From positions 1-37,869 of the forward strand of contig CAKRNX010000006.1 of assembly GCA_934371475.1 (NCBI GenBank): a stretch of 37,869 bases of DNA. Reading direction: 5' to 3'. This DNA is from an uncultured Lachnospiraceae bacterium. GTDB taxonomy: Bacteria > Bacillota > Clostridia > Lachnospirales > Lachnospiraceae. Under the pieces are notes generated by a model. It had not been told where the DNA came from and did no database searches. It saw only the letters and a list, made by a program, of their open reading frames with translations. Below are positions 32,230-37,869 of the stretch, piece after piece. Every line of letters starts with the position of its first letter. The first letter of the stretch is position 1. The position numbers were made by a program, and so were the translations under genes.

Positions 32230-32276
32230 ACCGGAGGCTTTTATTTCACAGGACGCAATTTCCTGTGAAATAAAAA
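32230..32276 (+). repeat. Intergenic repeat, subtype 1, 3' end (C)
   Basis: CCGGAGGCTTTTATTTCACA and the rest of the hairpin (arms 32239-32253 and 32261-32275) match copy B at 26741-26790 with a single 1-nt length difference. It marks the other edge of the accessory cassette. Confidence 0.8.
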
Positions 32277-32313
32277 ACACGCGAGAACACCTGCATTAGG
32301 TCTCCCGCGTGTT
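32271..32313 (-). terminator. Terminator enclosing the stop codon of the STAND gene
   Basis: ACACGCGAGA (32277-32286) pairs with TCTCCCGCGTGT (32301-32312) with one bulge. On the minus strand the stem is followed by TTTTTTATTT. The TAA at 32298-32296 is in the loop, so the 5' arm is coding. Confidence 0.7.
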
Positions 32314-35300
32314 TGTATCCTTATGTGTTACGAACTCTGTGTTGTCGTTTTGTAATAATTTATCTCCCAACTGCGCATACAATGTCCGTAATCCAAATGA
32401 AATGTCAGCCGGAAGTTTTACTTTATTGTCTGCATACATCGCTTTCTGACACCAATCCATAGCTTCTTGATAATTTCCCTCTAAGCAACAAACTTGTGCC
32501 AATACATAATAAACCTTAGCAGTGTGCGAATGAGCCATCCCCACAGTGGATTCCAGTATGCTTAATGCAGGAAGCAACACGTCACGGGCTTCTTTATATC
32601 TTCCAAGAAATTTTAGAGCACTCGCCTCATTAACATGACTTACAGCAGTTCGCTCATGTTCAACTCCATATACGGCATTGTAAATTTTAATCGCCTCTCT
32701 GCAGCATTTAAGTTCTATCTCATGTTCCCCCCTGCGGTTGTGCAAAGCCGCAAGTGTTTCAAGCATAGAAGCCTGCCAATCCGGTGGTATATCTCTATCT
32801 CCATTTGACATGGTCAAAGCAAGATTAATGGCACCTGCTGCCTTGTCAAAGTCATGAATTCTAAAGTACAATTTACCTAGCGACATATAGAAATAGACTG
32901 TTTCTACTTTATTTTTTCTGTTTTTACAAGCCTTCTCTGCTTTCAAATAACTTAGTTCAGCATTTCTGAAATCTTCTACTTCCAGATAAATATTACCCAA
33001 ATTCATATAATACGGAAACAAATCGGGGCTATTCTCTCCAATTTCTCGTTCTGAAATGCCTATTGCAGATTTCTCATAGTAAATGGCAGCACTATAATCA
33101 TTCATCCTGAAAGCAGTTCCTGCTATCCTATCCATAATTGACATTGCTCCCATCGTATCTGGGGAAGGATTGTTAATTATATATTTCTCCCAAAATGACT
33201 GATAAAACTGTCGTGCCTTTGCATATCTTCCTTCAGCATAATTAAAATCACCTGCCTTCTCCGCATAAATCCCGGAAGGATCTATAAGATAAGCGGCCGC
33301 ATTAGACGCTATCTCCATTCTTTGGAAACGCTGTTTCATCCATTCGTTTTTATTTAATTTTGAAAATTCCTCATAATACCTTCTAAGAAAAGTGTCGCAT
33401 TCCGACTCCATGTTTTCTCGCAACTCATTAAGGCACAGCTCACGAACTAACGGATGCAATGATAAAATGTTACTGGAATTTCTATTAATCCACCCATTCA
33501 TCTCAATAAGTTGGATTCTATCTCTCTCTGTTTCCTCATAACATCTCAAAAAAATATCTGCATTAATTCCTGATAACGGGAACAAAGCTGCGCACCCCAT
33601 AATATTCCTCGACCGTACACTTAAAACAGATAAATCAAACAATTTTTTAACTTGTTCAACGACCGTCTCCGTTTCACTGAATTCACCTTCGCTAGATAAA
33701 CTTTTCAGCACTACTTCCGGGGTCAGGTTGCCCCAGCTTAGTTCCAAAGTCTTTGCAATTTGCACAGCGAGCAACGTGTTATTCTGCGTTAAATGAATTA
33801 ATTTTCTCAGAGTCTCCTCACTGCTAAAATCACCATAATAAAGATGTATAATCTCAAGGAGGTCGTTATCATCCAAGGGTTTCAAATTTATTTCAGCATC
33901 AGTACCTTCCGGCCTTGATCGAGTTGTGAAAATTATTTTAAGTTCCAGGTTCATTAAATCCGCAAAAGCCTTACTGTAAAATATATTTTCCTTACCATCG
34001 ACACTCATTACACAATTATCTATAATGAGTACTGCTGTATTGTGATAACTCCTCAGACATTTCAAATTCCACTCATAAACTTCCTGCCTGTTCTGTATTG
34101 CTTCTTTGGAAGTACTATAAGGAGGATCTGTTTGCAATTCTATGATTGTCTGCTCAAGATTGTCCGAAAAAGTTGTCCAAAGGAACTCATATTTATTCCT
34201 GTTTATCCAAGCAAACCGCCTGACAAATTCGCTCTTGCCAACGCCAGCCTGACCCCATATAAAAATGGTTTGTTTATCCTGATCAAAAATCTGTTTAAGA
34301 AGTTCTAATTCTGCTTTTCTGCCTACATAATTCTCTATAGGATGTGGTGCCTTATATTCCTTTGAAATTCTTACCTCCGGTGGTTTTGCATGAATCATAA
34401 TCAAACGGAGATGTTGCTCCATTTCATCAAGATTGTAACGACTGTCCGGATTTAAGGAAAACATCACGTCAAATAATTTCCCTAATTCGAAAATAACTTG
34501 CTCCGATAAATTATGAAAACGTGTTTCACGTTCTCTTTCCCACAACAATGAAAGCTCTGCTGCACGACGTTCCTTCTGCAATTTTTCACTGATATTTTTA
34601 GGGATTTGTTTCCCGGTTATTTTTGTATACAACACCGCCGTAACTGAATACAAATCAGCTTTAGGAGTTATGCATGAAAAATAGTCGGCTCGATCAATCC
34701 CTTCTTTCCCAATAGCATTGATTATCTCCGGAGCAGCAAAATCCTCACTATAAGAAAGCGTCTCAGTTCCAGTCAACATCCCGGAATACATATACTGAAC
34801 ACTGTCAAAATCTAAAAGAATAACATGCTGTCGTGTTTTTTTGAAAATATAGATATTAGCCGGTTTAATGTCCCCATGCAAAAGAGAATCTTCGTGAAAT
34901 AATCTTAACTCATGAAGAATTGAAACCGTCGTTTCAAGAATTTGGTACACACTTTCTTCCCTGATCTGATCCCAGCTGCATCCTCCAGATGCCCGCATCA
35001 TTGCATAACATGAATCTGCAAGTGAATACACACCCTGAATTTCTACCAGTTCATCAGTATCCTTTAAATGGCTCGAATAAAGAATCCTCTGTCTCTGACA
35101 TATATTTAAAAATTTATTCCTCTCTTCGTTATAAATATTCCAATTTTCTTCAGATGAATCCCCATCTATAGAATTTGGCAAAAAAACTAATTCCCCTGTG
35201 GTTTTATTCCTGATGAAGTGCTCTGATAACAAAACGGGATAAAATTCTTTCAGTAGAACAGGCCGCCAGCGTTCTCCATTTTTACACTGAAACGCCAGGT

Positions 35301-35442
35301 AGACTATGCTACTTCCACCACGCCCTTTTTCCTCAATGATTTCAAACCGATCTTGTTTACCACTATCATCATCTAAATATATATATTGATCTTCATCACA
35401 TGTTAAAAGTGAATCCCTGTTATCTAACAAATCTAATTTCAT
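32296..35442 (-). CDS. Ser/Thr kinase - NB-ARC/STAND ATPase - TPR protein (NLR-like)
   Basis: A 1048-aa multidomain protein. Residues about 32-290 are a protein kinase: glycine loop GRGGSSIVY (about 40-48), Lys in VLLKEFYP (about K65), HGDIKPAN (about 190-197; Gly replaces the HRD Arg), LLDFDS and FAAPE. Residues about 370-690 are a STAND ATPase: VGRKAELELL, Walker A GQAGVGKS (about 397-404), Walker B AVLIIDN and IIFTTRSRP. From about 690 to 1020, repeated helical pairs such as YMNLGNIYLEVEDFRNAE and YMSLGKLYFRIHDFDKAA are TPRs. This order (effector, switch, sensor) is that of NLR-like signalling and antiphage proteins. The ATG at 35442 has GGGGG upstream; a TTG at 35454 is the longer choice. 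Confidence 0.88.
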   Translation of the reverse strand: MKLDLLDNRDSLLTCDEDQYIYLDDDSGKQDRFEIIEEKGRGGSSIVYLAFQCKNGERWRPVLLKEFYPVLLSEHFIRNKTTGELVFLPNSIDGDSSEENWNIYNEERNKFLNICQRQRILYSSHLKDTDELVEIQGVYSLADSCYAMMRASGGCSWDQIREESVYQILETTVSILHELRLFHEDSLLHGDIKPANIYIFKKTRQHVILLDFDSVQYMYSGMLTGTETLSYSEDFAAPEIINAIGKEGIDRADYFSCITPKADLYSVTAVLYTKITGKQIPKNISEKLQKERRAAELSLLWERERETRFHNLSEQVIFELGKLFDVMFSLNPDSRYNLDEMEQHLRLIMIHAKPPEVRISKEYKAPHPIENYVGRKAELELLKQIFDQDKQTIFIWGQAGVGKSEFVRRFAWINRNKYEFLWTTFSDNLEQTIIELQTDPPYSTSKEAIQNRQEVYEWNLKCLRSYHNTAVLIIDNCVMSVDGKENIFYSKAFADLMNLELKIIFTTRSRPEGTDAEINLKPLDDNDLLEIIHLYYGDFSSEETLRKLIHLTQNNTLLAVQIAKTLELSWGNLTPEVVLKSLSSEGEFSETETVVEQVKKLFDLSVLSVRSRNIMGCAALFPLSGINADIFLRCYEETERDRIQLIEMNGWINRNSSNILSLHPLVRELCLNELRENMESECDTFLRRYYEEFSKLNKNEWMKQRFQRMEIASNAAAYLIDPSGIYAEKAGDFNYAEGRYAKARQFYQSFWEKYIINNPSPDTMGAMSIMDRIAGTAFRMNDYSAAIYYEKSAIGISEREIGENSPDLFPYYMNLGNIYLEVEDFRNAELSYLKAEKACKNRKNKVETVYFYMSLGKLYFRIHDFDKAAGAINLALTMSNGDRDIPPDWQASMLETLAALHNRRGEHEIELKCCREAIKIYNAVYGVEHERTAVSHVNEASALKFLGRYKEARDVLLPALSILESTVGMAHSHTAKVYYVLAQVCCLEGNYQEAMDWCQKAMYADNKVKLPADISFGLRTLYAQLGDKLLQNDNTEFVTHKDTNTRET

Positions 35443-35530
35443 ATTAACCCCCAAGCGATTTTTTCAAATGAACTATAACATTTAACTTGGAAGCAACAGA
35501 TAGTTATTGTCTCAAAATTTGATGATGTTT

Positions 35531-37189
35531 TCATAATTTATATGCATTCATAACCCGTTCTGAAAAATTTTTCACCTCATCATATTGTTCATTGCTAACA
35601 ACATTAATCTTCAAAAGGTGATCATAACAAGTAACCATGTTTTTAAACACTTCTGCTGTATGTTCCAAGTTTGGATAATTTTCCTGGGAGTACCCTTCGT
35701 TTGCCAGGCTTGAAAATATATTCAGTTCATAAATTCTCGTATAGCATTCCAATGGGTTTGCTGAATGCATGGAAATTCTGATTAATGTGTCTAGGGGGTT
35801 CTTTGTCGAAATCGTTTCATAGCCAGTATTTTGCAAATTGGCATTGACATATTTCATGAAAGAACGCCATAAGGCATTTGCTTCTTCTTGGTTTGAAGCA
35901 ACCATTGGTCTTGCTTTATCCACCCAGTAATTCATCAGAAAATAGTAAAACGACACAACCAAAATATCATGACGTACAATGCGATGTGGTTGTTTTTGAT
36001 AATTCATAACTTTCGAATATGAAAGTACACTATTCGAAAGTTCTTCAGGAAGGTCACCAAAATCCATTGAATAAATCACTCTGCAATTTGCCCCGGGAGC
36101 TACAATACGATAATTGAGGAAACGGAAATAGCTGTTTCGAGACATCACCATTTCTCGCAGAACTTTAGGAAAATCATATTTTTCAAGAGGGAAAATCTCG
36201 CCATATCTTGAGATTGTATCTGTAAGGAAGACCGTATGGATTTTATTTGTCACTTTACAATTACAAGTTCCGTCATTCAAATTTTTAATTATGGTACTTT
36301 TTTTAATTAGCTCAACAGCCGTGGCGCTGTATTGTTCTTCCTTTTCATCCAATTTATTTATGGCATATTCGCAATTTTTCTCAAGTACATTTGTCTTGAA
36401 TTGATTTACAGGCATACCCTTCAACATGGGGATAATCCCCTGAAAATCAATTGTGTATGCATGAATATTAACATGACGTTTAGATCTATTAAGTTTCTCC
36501 ATTCGCTCGTTAGCATATTTTTGGAGTTCCAAAACAAGATTCCAATCATATATTTCATTTTCCAGGCAATAAAGAAGTATCATCTCCCGAGGTACGGCTG
36601 CGCTCAAGCCCTTAAAAAATGCGCCGTCAGTCAAGATTTTATGAAAATCAGCAGAACTCATTTTCAGCGCAAAAGCAAGACGAATAAATGGCCACCGTTC
36701 CGTTTCACCGCCCAAAAGGAATTTTTTCTTCATGCGTTCAGGGTTTGTCGGAATCTTATCAGCATAAATGTCCTCCTGTAAGTTTGTGTCCTTAAATCCC
36801 CTCTGAATTACATTAACCATCTCCGAAATTAATTTTTCATCCTTTAGACTTTCGTATTCTTTACCATCGCCCGTAATGAATACAGGGGTTGTTACTTTTT
36901 TCCCTGTTTTCGTCAGCATCAATCTTAGGTCTTCCTTTCCGTTTAATTGATTAAGGAAGATGTATCGACGAATTTCAGCTGCAATTTTCTCATTTTTCAG
37001 CTGTGTTTTTGTTAAAAAAGAGAAGCCCTCATATGCCTGAAGCCAAAGGAGTTCATTTGCTGTAATTTTCTCGTTGCTCAGTAAAGCATAATAATCTTTG
37101 AAATCGTTCTTGTATGTATTCTTTTCAAACTGGTCATATGCTTTTCCAGTTCTTATTGTATAATCGAGATACACTTCTATCACATCCAT
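35531..37189 (-). CDS. Unknown 552-aa partner of the kinase-STAND gene
   Basis: A largely helical, cytoplasmic-looking protein with no recognised domain. Notable stretches are ISEMVNVIQRGFKDTN, PERMKKKFLLGGETERWPFI, a small Cys pair in GTCNCKVTNKIH, and VMSRNSYFRFLNYRIVAPGA. The kinase-STAND gene follows after 88 nt with no clear promoter between them, so they are probably one unit. The ATG at 37189 has no ribosome-binding site and lies 3 nt after the last codons of an IS66 tnpC remnant, so the native 5' end may be lost. It could be a substrate of the kinase or a sensor partner; function unknown. Confidence 0.75.
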   Translation of the reverse strand: MDVIEVYLDYTIRTGKAYDQFEKNTYKNDFKDYYALLSNEKITANELLWLQAYEGFSFLTKTQLKNEKIAAEIRRYIFLNQLNGKEDLRLMLTKTGKKVTTPVFITGDGKEYESLKDEKLISEMVNVIQRGFKDTNLQEDIYADKIPTNPERMKKKFLLGGETERWPFIRLAFALKMSSADFHKILTDGAFFKGLSAAVPREMILLYCLENEIYDWNLVLELQKYANERMEKLNRSKRHVNIHAYTIDFQGIIPMLKGMPVNQFKTNVLEKNCEYAINKLDEKEEQYSATAVELIKKSTIIKNLNDGTCNCKVTNKIHTVFLTDTISRYGEIFPLEKYDFPKVLREMVMSRNSYFRFLNYRIVAPGANCRVIYSMDFGDLPEELSNSVLSYSKVMNYQKQPHRIVRHDILVVSFYYFLMNYWVDKARPMVASNQEEANALWRSFMKYVNANLQNTGYETISTKNPLDTLIRISMHSANPLECYTRIYELNIFSSLANEGYSQENYPNLEHTAEVFKNMVTCYDHLLKINVVSNEQYDEVKNFSERVMNAYKL

Positions 37190-37191
37190 TT

Positions 37192-37362
37192 ATTAGTTTT
37201 TGTTTGCCAGTACCATCTGCTCCATCATAAGCTGCATCTTTTCATTGAGGGAAGCGACCTCGGCGGTCAGGGTCTGAAGCTGCTCCTGCCGGTCCAGAAA
37301 CATCTGGATCAGAAGGACTTGTCAACGGTATTCCGTTGTTCTTCTGTGTATCTGACTGCCAT
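37192..37362 (-). pseudogene. tnpC: IS66 transposase TnpC, 5' fragment with frameshift
   Basis: The ATG at 37362 is preceded by AAAAGGAG. MAVRYTEEQRNTVDKS is followed by a frameshift (TGA), then LLIQMFLDRQEQLQTL and LNEKMQLMMEQMVLANKN. This is the coiled-coil N-terminus of IS66 TnpC, which normally continues into NRFGRSSEK-type sequence. Here it ends abruptly at the 552-aa gene. More than 80% of the gene is missing. Confidence 0.85.
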
Positions 37363-37389
37363 ACCGGAACTCCTTTTCTTGCTGGATCC

Positions 37390-37395
37390 ATTATA
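37390..37395 (-). promoter_or_regulatory. Outward -10 element in the IS66 remnant
   Basis: TGC followed by TATAAT (37395-37390) on the minus strand forms an extended -10, with no good -35. It points at the tnpC fragment and, beyond it, the 552-aa and kinase-STAND genes. Confidence 0.4.
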
Positions 37396-37461
37396 GCAGA
37401 TACGCTACATTTCCGCCAGCCGACGGCTGTTTTCCGTTCGTCATTATGACGGTGGATAACG

Positions 37462-37571
37462 GTACTGAAAACCTGGGATATCACTTCTCCTTCCCAGATT
37501 TCCAGTACTGTTGTCCACCACAATTGTCCTGCCTTCCCGTCCGTATGGATGGCAGGACAGAACCGTTGTGG
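37462..37571. repeat. Two tandem hairpins between tnpB and tnpC
   Basis: First: GTACTGAAAACCTGGG (37462-37477) with CCCAGATTTCCAGTAC (37493-37508). Second: CCACAA-GTCCTGCC (37518-37533) with GGCAGGAC-TTGTGG (37551-37571). Each stem is 14-16 bp with small mismatches or internal loops. The 278-bp space otherwise shows no gene; the frame open across it ends inside tnpC in the wrong phase. Confidence 0.5.
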
Positions 37572-37640
37572 ATCAACAGAGGACAGTAAGCCCTGAGAGA
37601 TAAAACTGTCCACAAAAAATTTCTGCGAAATGCACAAAAC

Positions 37641-37869
37641 TTAATAAAGTTTCTTCGGGTTCTCTGTCTGCTCTATAGGGTGTCTGGCAACGATCTCCAG
37701 TCCCTGCATGAGCATTGCGTACTGATCCGGAGTGATCGACTGTGCTTCTTCTTTGTTTCTCGGCCAGTTAAAAGCTCCGGTATCCAGCCGTTTGTATAAT
37801 AACAGGAAGCCATCTCCTTCCCACAGGAGTCCTTTGATACGGTCTGTTCTCTTGCCGCAGAACAGAAAC
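37641..37869 (-). CDS. tnpB: IS66 family accessory protein TnpB, partial at window edge
   Basis: The last 75 codons of IS66 TnpB are present: FLFCGKRTDRIKGLLWEGDG, FLLLYKRLDTGAFNWPRNKE and a C-terminal PEQYAMLM-like stretch (TPDQYAMLMQGLEI), ending in NPKKLY. TnpB is a small DNA-binding helper of IS66 transposition. The 5' part lies outside the window. The frame is intact as far as seen. Confidence 0.88.
   Translation of the reverse strand, partial: FLFCGKRTDRIKGLLWEGDGFLLLYKRLDTGAFNWPRNKEEAQSITPDQYAMLMQGLEIVARHPIEQTENPKKLY

Noticed and set aside
37242..37637. A 131-codon minus-strand frame between tnpB and the 552-aa gene.
   Set aside because: It crosses two hairpins and ends inside the tnpC fragment in the wrong phase; the IS66 reading frame explains that DNA.
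1..37869. tRNA, rRNA or CRISPR array anywhere in the window.
   Set aside because: No cloverleaf with a T-loop GTTCGA-type motif, no ribosomal RNA sequence and no regularly spaced direct repeats were seen; the repeated elements are dispersed, not arrayed.

Overview
The window looks like chromosome from a gut-type Clostridia, most likely Lachnospiraceae. The reasons are strong GGAGG ribosome-binding sites, RbsABC-type sugar transporters, a BlaI/M56 pair, GldA-like and zinc polyol dehydrogenases, PPK1 and IS66 remnants. The assignment comes from gene content and style, not from a database match. Every supported gene except the sodium:alanine-type symporter lies on the minus strand.

Layout. (1) 26-5473: an Ogg-type DNA glycosylase and an AGCS symporter are divergently transcribed. 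They are followed by a blaI-M56 operon that ends in a small exported peptide. (2) 5474-19669: a carbohydrate or polyol locus. It holds a DeoR-type regulator, one complete RbsABC-like transporter joined to an FGGY kinase and a GatD-like dehydrogenase, a second ATPase-permease pair with no binding protein, a GldA-like dehydrogenase, a Gfo/Idh/MocA oxidoreductase and another zinc dehydrogenase. Promoters and terminators split this into about five transcription units. Two of the promoters share repeated TATTGTTT-type boxes that suggest one common regulator, possibly the local DeoR protein. The substrate cannot be named; a polyol or pentose is the best guess. (3) 20227-23275: an AlwI-like type II restriction enzyme and a Dam-like adenine methylase. 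(4) 23658-26437: PPK1 translationally coupled to an HD-domain hydrolase.

(5) 26803-32111: a compact accessory cassette read from right to left. Its genes encode a 104-aa unknown, a Lon-type AAA+ ATPase without a protease domain (frameshifted), a YbjN-like protein, a C39/papain-like cysteine peptidase, a half-length MraZ-like protein, an 89-aa unknown, a polytopic membrane protein and a macro-domain protein. Almost identical palindromic repeats lie at both ends. I do not recognise this combination as a described system. (6) 32296-37189: a large protein with kinase, NB-ARC/STAND ATPase and TPR regions, plus an unknown 552-aa partner, resembling an NLR-like defence or signalling module. An IS66 remnant closes the window.

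At least nine copies or partial copies of a modular intergenic repeat family are scattered through the window. All share one orientation and a GCCGGAGGC-like core next to a strong hairpin. They sit at operon joints, in 5' leaders and at the edges of the accessory cassette.
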